Below, one piece after another: positions 7,926 to 17,384 of a stretch of DNA of 48,463 bases. The notes below the pieces were generated by a model. The model ran no database searches, was not told where the DNA came from, and saw nothing but the letters and a program-made list of their open reading frames with translations. How positions within the stretch are numbered: the stretch's first letter is position 1; each line of letters opens with the position of its first letter. Where the stretch lies: contig CATNCF010000022.1 in NCBI GenBank assembly GCA_950097145.1, positions 1-48,463 of the forward strand, written 5' to 3'. This DNA comes from an uncultured Lachnospiraceae bacterium (GTDB lineage: Bacteria > Bacillota > Clostridia > Lachnospirales > Lachnospiraceae). A program made the translations under genes and the position numbers.

Positions 7926-8666
7926 TTATTCAAACCTTACAATTTCTTTTTTCAAGCGTTTCATTATTTTTTTCTCCAGACGTGAGATATAGGATTGTGA
8001 AATCCCCAGTAAATCTGCCACCTCTTTTTGTGTCATTTCTTCTCCGCGGGGATCCTTTAGTCCAAACCGCAGTTCTACGATCGTTTTTTCCCGTTCTGAC
8101 AGCTTATCCACGGCATGGCGCAGCAGATTTTTCTCCACTTCTGTCTCAATATCCCGGTAAATAATATCTTCATCCGTTCCCAAAATATCAGACAGCAGCA
8201 ATTCATTTCCGTCCCAGTCCACGTTCAGCGGTTCATCAATGGACACTTCCATCCTGGTCTTATTATTTCTCCTAAGATACATCAAAATTTCATTTTCAAT
8301 ACACCGGGAAGCATAAGTGGCAAGCTTAATATTTTTGGTGGGATTAAAGGTATTAATGGCTTTAATTAAACCAATTGTACCAATCGATATCAAGTCTTCC
8401 ACTCCAATTCCCGTATTGTCAAATTTCTTAGCTATGTATACCACCAGACGGAGATTATGCTCAATCAGCACACTCCGGGCTTTCTCAGATTCTGCGCTGT
8501 CCAGCATCTGAATATATCGGTTTTCTTCCCTTGCCTCCAAAGGCGGCGGCAGAATTTCCGCCCCTCCAATATAATGGATATCACCCTTTCGCATCAACAG
8601 CAAGTTATGCAGTTTCGGTATCAGCTTTAACTGAAAATGCTGCGGTATTGTGATTTTAATATACAT
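7926..8666 (-). CDS. sigE: mother-cell sporulation sigma factor pro-SigE
   Basis: 246 residues. A pro-sequence of about 30 residues ([20 protein letters not shown]...) precedes [13 protein letters not shown], matching the site cleaved by SpoIIGA in Bacillus. Region 2 ([20 protein letters not shown], then [18 protein letters not shown] and [20 protein letters not shown]) and region 4 ([20 protein letters not shown]) are nearly canonical. I start at 8666 where AAAGGAG lies 7 nt upstream. It follows spoIIGA with a 62-bp gap, the conserved order, so the protease and its substrate are co-expressed. Confidence 0.97.
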   Translation of the reverse strand: MYIKITIPQHFQLKLIPKLHNLLLMRKGDIHYIGGAEILPPPLEAREENRYIQMLDSAESEKARSVLIEHNLRLVVYIAKKFDNTGIGVEDLISIGTIGLIKAINTFNPTKNIKLATYASRCIENEILMYLRRNNKTRMEVSIDEPLNVDWDGNELLLSDILGTDEDIIYRDIETEVEKNLLRHAVDKLSEREKTIVELRFGLKDPRGEEMTQKEVADLLGISQSYISRLEKKIMKRLKKEIVRFE

Positions 8667-8728
8667 GTCTGTTCTCCTTTCCAGCTGCCCCTTAAACTTA
8701 GTCTTATGAGCCTTTTTCACGCCAAATA

Positions 8729-9508
8729 TTATATACTCTTCCCGTTCAGTATCACATCACACCCATCTTTTTGAAATAACTGTTCCTCCGCAAGTCCCAG
8801 TACTGGTTTTTCCAGATACAGAGACTGATCCTCACTTAAAATATACATGCCTTCAATCGTTACAGCTTCCAGAAGGCCGTGTTCCATTCCCAGAGAATGA
8901 AAGGGAATCATCCTTGGCAGGAGTTTCCCTTTTTCTATCTGTTCCTTTAAAATCTTTTTCTTAATAATATGTACTGGTTTACCCATCAAAGGATCTATAA
9001 GGAGATTTCCTGTATCAAAAAACCCTTTCACCGGTATAGTTCCTTCCGTTGTAATCAAAAGAAGATCATATCTGACCATTTTCTGCCTTCGGATCAGCCC
9101 AACTATCCGTTCTGCTGTCCATAAAAATACCGCCGCAAAAAGCAGACATGGCAGAAAATATCTTCCCCCTGTCAGATTCGGCACACTCCATTCCAGAATT
9201 CCTCCCAGCAAGATTACAGATAAGTAAGTAACCACCCACTGACATAAAAACTGTTTCAGTTTTCTGCTCCGGCAGTAAAGCCAGACCATCAGGGGATTTA
9301 CCAGCAGGTGGATAAGCAATTGATACCATAGGTAATCATGCATCAGAAAAAACAAACCAAGGGAAACGGCTGTTCCAGTAAAACCTGCCAGCAGCAGCCG
9401 CATAATATGAATGCGCTGTTTCATGATCCTTCCTGCAATTCCAAGCGCAATGATGTCCATAACAAAGTTCGTCAGAAACCAAATATCTGCGTAAAATTCA
9501 TATTCCAC
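8729..9508 (-). CDS. spoIIGA: sporulation aspartic protease SpoIIGA (pro-SigE processing)
   Basis: About 259 residues from a GTG start (9508) placed 6 nt after AAGGAGG; longer in-frame starts lack a site. The N-terminal half has about five hydrophobic membrane helices ([16 protein letters not shown] onward). The C-terminal half is the cytosolic protease domain with the catalytic motif FFDTGNLL, where Asp is the active residue. It cleaves pro-SigE, encoded immediately downstream. Shorter than the ~309-residue Bacillus protein, mainly at the C-terminus, which is common in Clostridia. Confidence 0.93.
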   Translation of the reverse strand: MEYEFYADIWFLTNFVMDIIALGIAGRIMKQRIHIMRLLLAGFTGTAVSLGLFFLMHDYLWYQLLIHLLVNPLMVWLYCRSRKLKQFLCQWVVTYLSVILLGGILEWSVPNLTGGRYFLPCLLFAAVFLWTAERIVGLIRRQKMVRYDLLLITTEGTIPVKGFFDTGNLLIDPLMGKPVHIIKKKILKEQIEKGKLLPRMIPFHSLGMEHGLLEAVTIEGMYILSEDQSLYLEKPVLGLAEEQLFQKDGCDVILNGKSI

Positions 9509-9646
9509 CCACACCCTCCTTACTTCAGTCTTCTCCTGGAACACCACGGAATTTAGTATAAAAGAAATGTGCAGATTTTTTTGTCAAATCATTGTCCGAT
9601 TAACTAAAAATTTGTCTACAGGATGCGACAAATCCGGCCAGTTTGA

Positions 9647-9676
9647 TTGCAGGCACTGGCTTCAGTATGTTATACT
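9647..9676 (+). promoter_or_regulatory. probable promoter of the DeoR-type pseudogene
   Basis: TTGCAG (9647-9652), 18-bp spacer, TATACT (9671-9676), 38 bp before the ATG at 9715. Confidence 0.55.
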
Positions 9677-9714
9677 GTTTTTTGAACGGTTAAATGGAAC
9701 ATCAGGAGAAAAAT

Positions 9715-10496
9715 ATGAACAAAAAAGAACGAAGAATTAACAACTTACTGGCTCTTCTCCAGGAATCCCCCAGCCTGTCTGTCAAGTCCCTTGCAGAGAT
9801 ATTGAACGTATCTGACATGACTATCCGGCGGGATCTGGCTTATCTGCGGGAAAACAAACTGTTTCTGCGCAGCCATGGGCTGCTGCTGCAGCAGGAGCCA
9901 GCCAGCAGTATACAAAATATTGAAAATGAATATACGCTGAGCAGCGAACGGACAAAATTTTTAGAAGAAAAACAGAGAATTGGAAGTTTTGCCGCTTGTA
10001 TGATAGAAGCAAACGATACGGTAATTCTGGATTCTGGAACCACAATCACAGAAATGTCCCGGCATATCCCAGAACACCTGAATCTTAATGTTACTTGTTA
10101 CAATTATTACACCCTTACCCAGTTATTTCATAAAGAAGGCGTCAACATTACACTTGCTGGGGGAACCCTGCACAGAGACGACCAGATGATCGAGTCCTCC
10201 TTTGGAAACGATCTAATCAAAAGCCAGCGGGCTTCCAAATTCTTTATGGCCGCTTCCGGCATTCACAAGGCTCTTGGCATTACCTGCGCCCATAACTACG
10301 TGGGCTCACCAAACGGGCAGCCATGCAGTCCTCACTCACTTCCATTCTCCTTGCTGACTCCAGCAAGTTCGGGCTGATTCGAACTGCTTATGTGGCGCAG
10401 CTCAATGAAATTAACACGATTATAACCGACTCAGGGCTCTCAAAGGAATGGAGGAAACTCATCCAGGGCATGGGAATCGCCCTGCACATCGTCTGA
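9715..10496 (+). pseudogene. DeoR-family transcriptional regulator, frameshifted
   Basis: The N-terminus carries the DeoR helix-turn-helix (SLSVKSLAEILNVSDMTIRR, then DLAYLRENKLFLRSHG) and the sugar-phosphate sensing domain with DSGTTITEMSRHI. The frame opened at 9715 (AGGAG, 6-nt spacer) runs off the family at GITCAHNY near 10300, then stops at 10377. Shifting by one base restores the family C-terminus (TKRAAMQSSLTSILLADSSK, then FGLIRTAYVAQLNEINTIIT and DSG) to a TGA at 10494-10496. One base is missing between TAC and AAACGG (11 nt where 12 are expected). Probably inactive. It faces the rpiB/tpi remnant convergently and was presumably the regulator of that sugar locus. Confidence 0.85.
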
Positions 10497-10603
10497 CCAC
10501 GCAATCACCAGGGGAACTTCATGCTCCTGGGCTTTTCTGATATTTTCTTTGGACACATCGTTATCTGTAACAATTATCACGAGATCCATCTCTAATTCAT
10601 TTA
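10440..10603 (-). pseudogene. unidentified gene fragment following the broken triosephosphate isomerase
   Basis: An open minus-strand frame reads INELEMDLVIIVTDNDVSKE and then NIRKAQEHEVPLVIAW before drifting into antisense of the DeoR C-terminus. The first ~35 residues look like genuine protein (alternating hydrophobic strand, then amphipathic helix) but have no start codon and are one frame away from the tpi fragment. I read it as the C-terminal piece of a lost gene fused by deletion. Family not recognised. Confidence 0.35.
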
Positions 10604-10740
10604 TAGGAAGAGATAATGAAAAGCTCCATTCCTTCCCGATCCATATCCTTGGTGATCTCTGCCAAATCTTTCAAATATTCTGCTGTCTCCCTGACCGTCT
10701 TATACATTTTCAGGTTGCCGCCGAAATATAATTTTTTCAT
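10597..10740 (-). pseudogene. N-terminal fragment of triosephosphate isomerase
   Basis: Begins MKKLYFGGNLKMYKTVRETA, a clear TIM N-terminus (GGNLKMYKT carries the Asn and Lys that contact the substrate), with AAGGAG before the ATG. It stops after 47 codons right after the second beta strand (GMELFIISSY), whereas TIM needs about 250 residues. The remaining barrel is absent. It follows rpiB by 10 bp, an arrangement seen in sugar-alcohol operons with a dedicated TIM-like isomerase. Non-functional as it stands. Confidence 0.85.
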
Positions 10741-10750
10741 GCCTGTCTCC

Positions 10751-11194
10751 TTACCCTCTGCTGCTGTCATAAGATACAAACGCATCCACCTTGGGCTGGG
10801 AAGCGCATCCTGGCTCAAATTCATTTCCCAAAAATTCGCTGACCATCAATTCCCGCACTTTTTCTCCGGTGGTAAACGCACCCATGCACAAAATATTTGC
10901 ATCATTACTGAGCCTTGCCCTCTGGGCAGAATAGACATCAGATGCAAGCGCAGCGTAAGCGCCTTTTACTTTGTTAGCGGCAATGGAAACGCCTATCCCA
11001 GTTCCGCACAGGAGAATTCCTCTATCATACTCCCCGGAAGCTACCGCTTCAGCAACCTTCACTGCTGTATGAGCATAGATCGGATCTTCACTTCCAAAAT
11101 CCTCCACTTCTCCATATCCTTTCCCTTTTACATACTCCATCAATACTTTCTTTTCCGCCTCAGCGTTTGGATCACAGCCAAATACAATTTTCAT
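10751..11194 (-). CDS. rpiB: ribose-5-phosphate isomerase B / LacAB-type sugar-phosphate isomerase
   Basis: 147 residues. Starts MKIVFGCDPNAEAEKKVL, the RpiB/LacAB N-terminus (usually G-x-D-x-A), with the active-site loop ILLCGTGIGVSIAANK (thiol Cys and anion-binding Gly loop) and ARLSNDANILCMGAFT. Converts ribulose-5-P/ribose-5-P or a similar aldose/ketose phosphate pair. AAAGGAG precedes the ATG at 11194. It is first in what was an operon with the truncated triosephosphate isomerase and faces a broken DeoR regulator, so it may be an orphan enzyme of a decaying pathway. Confidence 0.9.
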   Translation of the reverse strand: MKIVFGCDPNAEAEKKVLMEYVKGKGYGEVEDFGSEDPIYAHTAVKVAEAVASGEYDRGILLCGTGIGVSIAANKVKGAYAALASDVYSAQRARLSNDANILCMGAFTTGEKVRELMVSEFLGNEFEPGCASQPKVDAFVSYDSSRG

Positions 11195-11598
11195 TTTGTT
11201 CTCCTTTCTTTTGTTCAATATTTTGTTTACACCAACCAAATGTTTTAAAATCCAAATATAAAGCTGTTTCATTTTTCTGTATTTATATATATCATCATTT
11301 TATTTGTTTGTAAAAATCATTTTGTTTCATTTTTGTATAAATTCAAACATTTTTAATTAAAATGTTTTTTCCTGAAAATGATAAAAACTCTTTTATTTCC
11401 TGGGGCTTTTTATTTGCCTTATGATTTTCATAAAAGATGTTCTTAGCTTTTTTCACAATCTGACAGATACATTTTTGTGCAGTTTCGCTATAATTTACTG
11501 GAAAGAAAGATCCCCTTTCTTTCCAGCCTTTACACTGTTTTTATTTATTGTTATAATTAAAATACAAATACCTAGAATTTGGAAAGCAGGTGATGAAT
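11195..11598. other. AT-rich divergent intergenic region
   Basis: No gene seen in about 400 bp between rpiB (-) and the small plus-strand gene. It contains a hairpin AAACATTTT/AAAATGTTT (11345-11367) followed by TTT, and a TGAAAAT...ATTTTCA inverted repeat near 11374-11431. These could be a terminator and an operator for the former DeoR regulator; this is inference. Confidence 0.5.
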
Positions 11599-11784
11599 AT
11601 GCCCATAAATGAAAAAGAATATAACGGTTATCTCTTTGACCAGCTTACAATATTAGACGATATTGAAGAAGTTGCCAGACAAGAACATGCTGCAGAAACA
11701 TTAAAGTTAATTGAAAAGAAACGCAGGCAGATAGAGCGTAAACTTTACCAGAACCCACCGCTTCTGAGAGATAAAGAACCATAA
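11599..11784 (+). CDS. small hypothetical protein, 61 residues
   Basis: Highly charged and helical: MPINEKEYNGYLFDQL, then an acidic helix ILDDIEEVARQEHAAETLKL and a basic one EKKRRQIERKLYQ. No Cys, no membrane segment. I pick the ATG at 11599, 8 nt after AGG; a GTG at 11590 and an ATG at 11593 are also in frame. A strong terminator begins 4 bp after the stop, which supports a real transcription unit. No family recognised. Confidence 0.6.
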   Translation: MPINEKEYNGYLFDQLTILDDIEEVARQEHAAETLKLIEKKRRQIERKLYQNPPLLRDKEP

Positions 11785-11787
11785 AAA

Positions 11788-11829
11788 CAGGCCAGTATCC
11801 CAAAAGATACTGGCCTGTCTGAGTTTTTA
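11788..11829 (+). terminator. terminator between the small gene and the convergent chemoreceptor gene
   Basis: CAGGCCAGTATC (11788-11799) pairs perfectly with GATACTGGCCTG (11806-11817); TCTGAGTTTTT follows. Probably serves both convergent genes. Confidence 0.85.
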
Positions 11830-11842
11830 ATTTCCCTTCCGC

Positions 11843-13930
11843 TTATAATTGGAACTGGCTGACAATCTCTTTTAACGCGCCTATAGATTCCATGCAATCC
11901 TGGAGCCTCGTGCAGCCCTCTACGGTGGTGCCTTCTGTCTCACTTGACTTCTCAGCAATCATATTAATCCCGCCTGCAGATTGGCTTACCATATCATTAA
12001 TATCCTCCACAGCGCCCACAATCTGGGAAATATAACCTTCCAAAACGCCAACTGCCTCCCTAGTCTGCCCCATGATTCCCTGAAAATCATCTGCGTCGGC
12101 AAGATACTGCCCCCCTGACTGGCTGAAAATCTCATAATCCCCAAGAACTGTACTCTCCAAAAATTCCATCACAGTAACAATACACTCTGTCATATTTGAC
12201 ACAGCTTCATTTACCTCATCCACAATACCGTTAATATTATCTACCGTCTGCAGCGTCTGTTCTGCCAAAGAACCGATTTCTGAAGCCACCACTGCGAAAC
12301 CTCTTCCTGCCTCTCCTGCTCTGGCTGCCTCAATATTAGCATTCAATGCAAGCAGATTTGTCTGGGAAGAAATATCCTTAATTGCCTCTGTCAATTCATT
12401 GATTTTATCCACGGCCTTGGATTTTTCAATGGCAGTATCCGTCTTCTGCTTCATCACCTCATACACTTCATCTGTCTTCTCTCTGGACTTATGGCTGATA
12501 GTTTTCATTTTATCTGCACGCTGGTGTACTTGCTGAGAATTTTTCTCTCCTTCTGCCGCCATTTGGTGGATACTCTCCGAGCTGCGCTTCACTTCTTCAA
12601 TACTCTGTATAATATTTGCCGTATTGGCGCTTGTCTCCTCCATACTTGCTGCAAGTTCTTGTGTAGCCGCAGAGTTATCCTGGGCATGAACCTTGTTTTT
12701 CTCCATGATTTCATTCAAATTTGCCACATCATCAGAAATGGAACGTTCTGCTTCATCCAGGCTGCCCATCATTTCCCTGAGAACCTTACGCATGGAGTGT
12801 ATCTCATTTGCCATCACGCCAATTTCATCCTTCTGCTTCCTGAGTTTGGAACCGAACTCTGTAGCCCTGAAATCCAGCCTGGAAGTCTGCCCGATAACTG
12901 CGGTCAACTGCTTGATGGGCTTTGATATACCGCTGCCCACAATAATACCCACAATTCCTGAGAACACCAGCGCAATCAGCATCGCTGTCAACACAACCTT
13001 GATCAAATGATTCACTCCCGCATATAACTCCCTATTGGGAATGGTCAGCACAAGCTTCATTCCATTGCCCAGGCTGTAATAAACAAGCTGCTTTTTCACA
13101 TTTTGATAAGTATAAGTCAAATGTCTGCCTTCCTGATTCTGGTCATTCAGTACATCTGCAATATCAGAAAGGGATGCATCCAGTGAGGAGAGCTCTGTTT
13201 GGCTCTCCAGATTCTTGTTATGTATGACCGCTCCCTCATCATTGGCAAGAAATGCATATCCGCTGCCAGAAAATGACATGCTGTCCACCTTATCTGTAAT
13301 CTGAGAGAAATCAATATCCATTCCCACAATGCCAATGGAAGTGCCATCCTCTGAAAACAGAGGCACCACATAGGAAACCATATAGACATCAATATTTGCA
13401 TTGAGATACGGAGCCATCCAAATAGCTTTCCCTGCCTTCACTGGAATATAATACCACCCTACATGTTCTGCATCATCCTCATCATACATGGAAAAATCTG
13501 TAGGAACCACAGTTTCAAACGCTGCGTCCACGGAACTTCTGGAAATAAAATAGCCGGAAGCAGGATTTGAATATGCAGGATTATAACGGATATACGCAGT
13601 GATTGCCCCGTCTGTCCGCTCACCAAAAACATCTATTATTTTTGTAATCTTCTCTGTGTACTCATCCGCGTAGTTTTTATCCTTCACAAAAGAAGCATAA
13701 TCAAACTGATTCATCAGCGTATTACTTAACGTATCCACAGACTGTTCAATCTGATCAATGGTTTTGTCTAATGCCTGGGCTTCCTGCTGAGCAGCAAGAC
13801 GCATCCTCTCCTTAGAATTCTCTCCCGCCGTCTGTGTAGAATTAATGAGCGCCAATGCGCCAATAATTACCGCCGTTAATAGAGAACACAGCAAAATTCC
13901 TGAAATAATCTTCATTCGTACGGTTTTCAT
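11843..13930 (-). CDS. methyl-accepting chemotaxis protein with extracellular Cache-type sensor
   Basis: 695 residues. An N-terminal membrane helix ([20 protein letters not shown]) is followed by a ~250-residue extracellular region with Cache features ([47 protein letters not shown]). A second helix ([20 protein letters not shown]) leads into a HAMP segment and then the signalling domain with the conserved hairpin tip [33 protein letters not shown]. It would sense a small extracellular ligand and signal to CheA. I start at 13930 (GGAGGAG site) rather than 13963. No che genes are nearby. Upstream of it lies ftsZ, with a terminator between. Confidence 0.93.
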   Translation of the reverse strand: MKTVRMKIISGILLCSLLTAVIIGALALINSTQTAGENSKERMRLAAQQEAQALDKTIDQIEQSVDTLSNTLMNQFDYASFVKDKNYADEYTEKITKIIDVFGERTDGAITAYIRYNPAYSNPASGYFISRSSVDAAFETVVPTDFSMYDEDDAEHVGWYYIPVKAGKAIWMAPYLNANIDVYMVSYVVPLFSEDGTSIGIVGMDIDFSQITDKVDSMSFSGSGYAFLANDEGAVIHNKNLESQTELSSLDASLSDIADVLNDQNQEGRHLTYTYQNVKKQLVYYSLGNGMKLVLTIPNRELYAGVNHLIKVVLTAMLIALVFSGIVGIIVGSGISKPIKQLTAVIGQTSRLDFRATEFGSKLRKQKDEIGVMANEIHSMRKVLREMMGSLDEAERSISDDVANLNEIMEKNKVHAQDNSAATQELAASMEETSANTANIIQSIEEVKRSSESIHQMAAEGEKNSQQVHQRADKMKTISHKSREKTDEVYEVMKQKTDTAIEKSKAVDKINELTEAIKDISSQTNLLALNANIEAARAGEAGRGFAVVASEIGSLAEQTLQTVDNINGIVDEVNEAVSNMTECIVTVMEFLESTVLGDYEIFSQSGGQYLADADDFQGIMGQTREAVGVLEGYISQIVGAVEDINDMVSQSAGGINMIAEKSSETEGTTVEGCTRLQDCMESIGALKEIVSQFQL

Positions 13931-13986
13931 AGCTCTCCTCCATTTTCTTGCTCCCATGAACAAATACTATTTTGTAAACATATTGC

Positions 13987-14016
13987 AGAAAAAGAATCTC
14001 GTAAAATGAGATTCTT
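13987..14016 (-). terminator. terminator of ftsZ and the dcw cluster
   Basis: On the minus strand AAGAATCTC (left) and GAGATTCTT flank a 7-nt loop, followed by TTTTTCTG. It sits 15 bp after the ftsZ stop. Confidence 0.85.
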
Positions 14017-14030
14017 CCTCTATGTAAAAA

Positions 14031-15263
14031 TTATTTCCTTGTATTTTTCAAAAATTCCGGAATCTTAATATCACGTTCCGGCACACTGCTCTCCGGCTTC
14101 CTTGGTCTCTGGATTCCCATACTGCCAGGCGTTACGCCAAGGCTGCTTCCCGTGGTCTTTGGCGTTGCTGTGCCAGCGCCAAAAGAACTGGCTGGTCGGG
14201 CTGATGTCCCCATTCCCAAGCCTCCTGCCGGTCTTCCCATCGCTGCGCCTGGTCTGGATGCCCCGCCCTGGGCATACTTCATATTCGGCATAACTTTTGG
14301 AGAAGCTGCCGCACTGCTCTCCAATCCTGTTGCAATCACTGTAATAATTGCTGCGTCCGCCATCTTCTCATCAAATTTAGCGCCAAAAATAATATTCGCA
14401 TTATCTCCTGCCAGATCCTGCACATAGCTGGCCGCGTCATTGGCATCCATAAGGGAAATATCACCTGAAATATTAATAATAACATGGGAAGCTCCTGTAA
14501 TCGTAGTCTCCAGAAGAGGGCTTGCCACCGCTGTCTTCACAGCTTCTATTGCTTTATCGTCACCTGCAGCAGAACCAATGCCGATATGTGCCATTCCCTT
14601 ATCTTTCATAACTGTCTGAACATCTGCAAAATCCAGATTAATCAAAGCTGGTACATTAATAAGATCCGTAATTCCCTGCACCGCCTGCTGCAGAACCTCA
14701 TCCGCTTTCTTCAGAGCATCCGGCATAGTGGTCCTTCTGTCCACAATTTCCAGAAGCTTATCATTCGGTATAACAATCAAAGTATCGACGCTTTCTTTCA
14801 GCCGTTCAATGCCTCCCAAAGCGTTTGTCATACGTGCCTTTGCCTCAAACTTAAAAGGCTTTGTAACAACACCAACCGTCAGTATCCCCATTTCCTTTGC
14901 AATGCGCGCAATTACAGGAGCTGCTCCGGTTCCGGTCCCACCGCCCATTCCGCAGGTAACAAACACCATATCCGCACCTTTAATCTCTGAGCTCAGCTCT
15001 TCAACATTCTCTTCTGCCGCCTTCTGGCCAATTTCCGGCTGGGCTCCGGCTCCCAGACCCTTCGTCAGCTTCTCACCGATCTGAACCAGTGTTGGAGCCT
15101 TACATAGAGCCAATGCCTGCTTATCTGTATTAATTCCAATAAACTCAACACCGCCGATATTCTCATCTATCATTCTATTTACTGCATTGTTTCCGGCGCC
15201 TCCTACACCAATTACAATAATCTTGGCACTGGACTCTGCTTCGTTTGTCATAATCTCAAGCAA
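14031..15263 (-). CDS. ftsZ: cell division GTPase FtsZ
   Basis: 410 residues. Tubulin signature [14 protein letters not shown]-terminal [19 protein letters not shown]7 loop [11 protein letters not shown] and GAKFD, a Gly/Ala/Pro-rich linker and the C-terminal peptide [12 protein letters not shown] that binds membrane anchors. Polymerises into the Z-ring. The start is a TTG at 15263, 7 nt after GGAGG; the in-frame ATG at 15251 has no site. Last gene of the cluster here, and no ftsA precedes it. It is separated by 223 bp from divIB and probably has its own promoter (see the palindrome at 15382-15395). Confidence 0.98.
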   Translation of the reverse strand: MLEIMTNEAESSAKIIVIGVGGAGNNAVNRMIDENIGGVEFIGINTDKQALALCKAPTLVQIGEKLTKGLGAGAQPEIGQKAAEENVEELSSEIKGADMVFVTCGMGGGTGTGAAPVIARIAKEMGILTVGVVTKPFKFEAKARMTNALGGIERLKESVDTLIVIPNDKLLEIVDRRTTMPDALKKADEVLQQAVQGITDLINVPALINLDFADVQTVMKDKGMAHIGIGSAAGDDKAIEAVKTAVASPLLETTITGASHVIINISGDISLMDANDAASYVQDLAGDNANIIFGAKFDEKMADAAIITVIATGLESSAAASPKVMPNMKYAQGGASRPGAAMGRPAGGLGMGTSARPASSFGAGTATPKTTGSSLGVTPGSMGIQRPRKPESSVPERDIKIPEFLKNTRK

Positions 15264-15381
15264 GGTTCTTCCTCCTTTTATTCTCTATCTGAACTTTTAA
15301 TTCTTTCTCATATATCTTAATTGCAATTCATGTGGTAAAAGCGCTGTGAACGCCGCACACTTGCCATAGTTTAAACTCCTG

Positions 15382-15395
15382 TATACTATAGTATA
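15382..15395. promoter_or_regulatory. perfect palindrome at the probable ftsZ promoter
   Basis: TATACTATAGTATA is a perfect 14-bp palindrome in the divIB-ftsZ gap and contains TATACT, a good minus-strand -10, with TTGATT 15-17 bp upstream as a possible -35. Its 12-bp core ATACTATAGTAT recurs at the mraY promoter (19789-19800). Confidence 0.5.
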
Positions 15396-15486
15396 GTTTT
15401 TTGGCAAATTAATCAATAAAAACTTTTCAATTTCACATTTTTTTTTACGTACCAGGAAATTTGAAAGCATTTTCTATGCAAAAAAC

Positions 15487-16236
15487 TTACCCAGATCTCT
15501 CAAAAGTAATGTCTGTCGTATTCTCCGTCCAGCTCTCCAAATGCAGAACGCCTTTTTCTCCGTCCAGCTTAGGCATAATATAAGAAAGCCTTACAATTTT
15601 CTTATTAAAGTTCTGTGCCTGTCCCAATGCCACTGAAATTTTGCCATATTTGAGTGTATAATTTCCCTCTTCCCCGTACTTGATGCTGTCTGGTATCAAT
15701 TCATACTTTTTCAGCACCTGGGTAAGGGTCAGCAGATTTTTTAAAACACTTTTGCCCTTAATTGGAAGCTTTTCATTTAACACTATCTTTTCCACATCAA
15801 GACCATTGATTTTGGGAACATGTTCAATCACTTCTGAGGACATTTCCACCACAACTCCATCCTTATCAAAATAAGCATATTGTCCCAGTGTATTTATGTA
15901 AACTCTGCCCAGCAGTATTTTATCAAATACTTCTATCTTCAAGGTATGCGGGGATTTCAGAGTAACTTTCGCCGTCTCCACAAAAGGAAGCTCTTTTGGT
16001 TCTTCAAATTTATACCGGAAATACACATACAGGCTGTTCCAGGAATTCTCATCATCCAGCAGCCAATTTTCTATCACTTCATCTGAATAGCGTTCCGTTC
16101 CTGTAACCGCTACTTTTTCTACTGTAAATACCTTGAAAACAATCAGTGCCCCTACCGATAAAAACAGCAGGAAGAAAAGAAAGAGCAGCCCTGCTATTTT
16201 CCATTTTTTCTTCCGTCTTCTTCTTTCTTTTCTCAT
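15487..16236 (-). CDS. divIB: cell division protein DivIB/FtsQ
   Basis: 249 residues. Basic cytoplasmic tail (MRKERRRRKKKWK), one membrane helix (IAGLLFLFFLLFLSVGALIV), then the POTRA domain (FTVEKVAVTGTERYSDEVIE) and the beta domain (YINTLGQYAYFDKDGVVVEM, then GLDVEKIVLNEKL). Bitopic divisome protein that links FtsL/FtsB to the septal PBP. GGAGG before the ATG; only 3 bp after ftsW, so co-transcribed and probably coupled. Confidence 0.9.
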   Translation of the reverse strand: MRKERRRRKKKWKIAGLLFLFFLLFLSVGALIVFKVFTVEKVAVTGTERYSDEVIENWLLDDENSWNSLYVYFRYKFEEPKELPFVETAKVTLKSPHTLKIEVFDKILLGRVYINTLGQYAYFDKDGVVVEMSSEVIEHVPKINGLDVEKIVLNEKLPIKGKSVLKNLLTLTQVLKKYELIPDSIKYGEEGNYTLKYGKISVALGQAQNFNKKIVRLSYIMPKLDGEKGVLHLESWTENTTDITFERSG

Positions 16237-16239
16237 ATC

Positions 16240-17355
16240 CTATTCCTCCAGCCGTATCCCCCTTGATACGCTTAGAACCAAACCAATTTCCGCCAGCAGA
16301 AATGCCACAGAAGTTCCGCCATAACTGATAAACGGCAGGGAAATTCCAGTATTGGGTATGGTATTGGTTACTACTGCTATATTTAATATAACCTGAATGG
16401 CAATATGCGCAAGCACTCCGGTTACAATCAGCGCTCCATACAAATCCTGCGCATTATTGGCAATCACCATAAAACGCCAGATCAGTATCAAAAATAATAA
16501 GATCACGGATATTGCGCCGAACAGTCCCAATTCCTCACAGATAATAGAATATATCATATCATTCTGCGCTTCCGGCACAAACCCCAGCTTCTGCATACTC
16601 GATCCCAGCCCTTTTCCAAAGAGTCCCCCGGAACCAATGGCGTACAGCCCCTGAAGCGTCTGATATCCTTTTTCATATTTTTCTGGTTCCAGCCAAATTT
16701 TAAGACGCTCGGCACGGTAAGATTCCAGCATGATAAACGCGGTTCCAAAGGCAAGCACTACCCCTCCCATTACAATAAACTGCATATATTTTGGGCTGGA
16801 AACGAATACCAGGCAGATAGCGATACCCAGAATAATAATTGCCGTACTTAAATTTTCTGACGCTACAATTACCACCATAGGCATTACCAGCAGCATCACC
16901 TTGATCAATGACGTAAATTTCCCCATCTGTTTGGGCATCTTATTGATAATTGTGGCTAAAAAAATAATAATCGCTACCTTTGCCATCTCTGACGGCTGAA
17001 AGCTTACCGGCCCTAATTTCAGCCATCGTTTCGCTCCGTTTAATTCCTGTCCCACAAACAATACCAGGGTACACATTCCGAATGCCCCTGCATAGGCAAT
17101 AAACCAAAAATTCTTCCAGACACGGTAATCAATTTGTGCAACAAATGCCATTACCGCAATTCCAAGTATATCTGCAAAAAGCTGCTTTTTCAAATAGTAG
17201 GCGCTATCCTGAAATTTGACCTGTCCATTATAGGAACTTGTGCTGTATAAAATCACAAGTCCAAAACATACCATAAACAATACGATAATCAGCAGACTAT
17301 AGTCAAAATAGCGGAAATTTCTTTGTCTTTTGTCAGTCCTTTCCTCTCTGATCAT
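16240..17355 (-). CDS. ftsW: SEDS-family glycosyltransferase FtsW (or SpoVE)
   Basis: 371 residues with about ten membrane helices. SEDS signatures: NGAKRWLKLGPVSFQPSEMA near the large loop, GLGSSMQKLGFVPEAQNDMI with the FAEDF-like region, and C-terminal NTGISLPFISYGGTSV. It polymerises lipid II into glycan at the septum together with a class B PBP. Located between murD and divIB, where both FtsW and its sporulation paralogue SpoVE are found in Firmicutes; sequence by eye does not separate the two. Confidence 0.93.
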   Translation of the reverse strand: MIREERTDKRQRNFRYFDYSLLIIVLFMVCFGLVILYSTSSYNGQVKFQDSAYYLKKQLFADILGIAVMAFVAQIDYRVWKNFWFIAYAGAFGMCTLVLFVGQELNGAKRWLKLGPVSFQPSEMAKVAIIIFLATIINKMPKQMGKFTSLIKVMLLVMPMVVIVASENLSTAIIILGIAICLVFVSSPKYMQFIVMGGVVLAFGTAFIMLESYRAERLKIWLEPEKYEKGYQTLQGLYAIGSGGLFGKGLGSSMQKLGFVPEAQNDMIYSIICEELGLFGAISVILLFLILIWRFMVIANNAQDLYGALIVTGVLAHIAIQVILNIAVVTNTIPNTGISLPFISYGGTSVAFLLAEIGLVLSVSRGIRLEE

Positions 17356-17384
17356 ATCAGCACCTCTATATTTATTTGCAAAAA

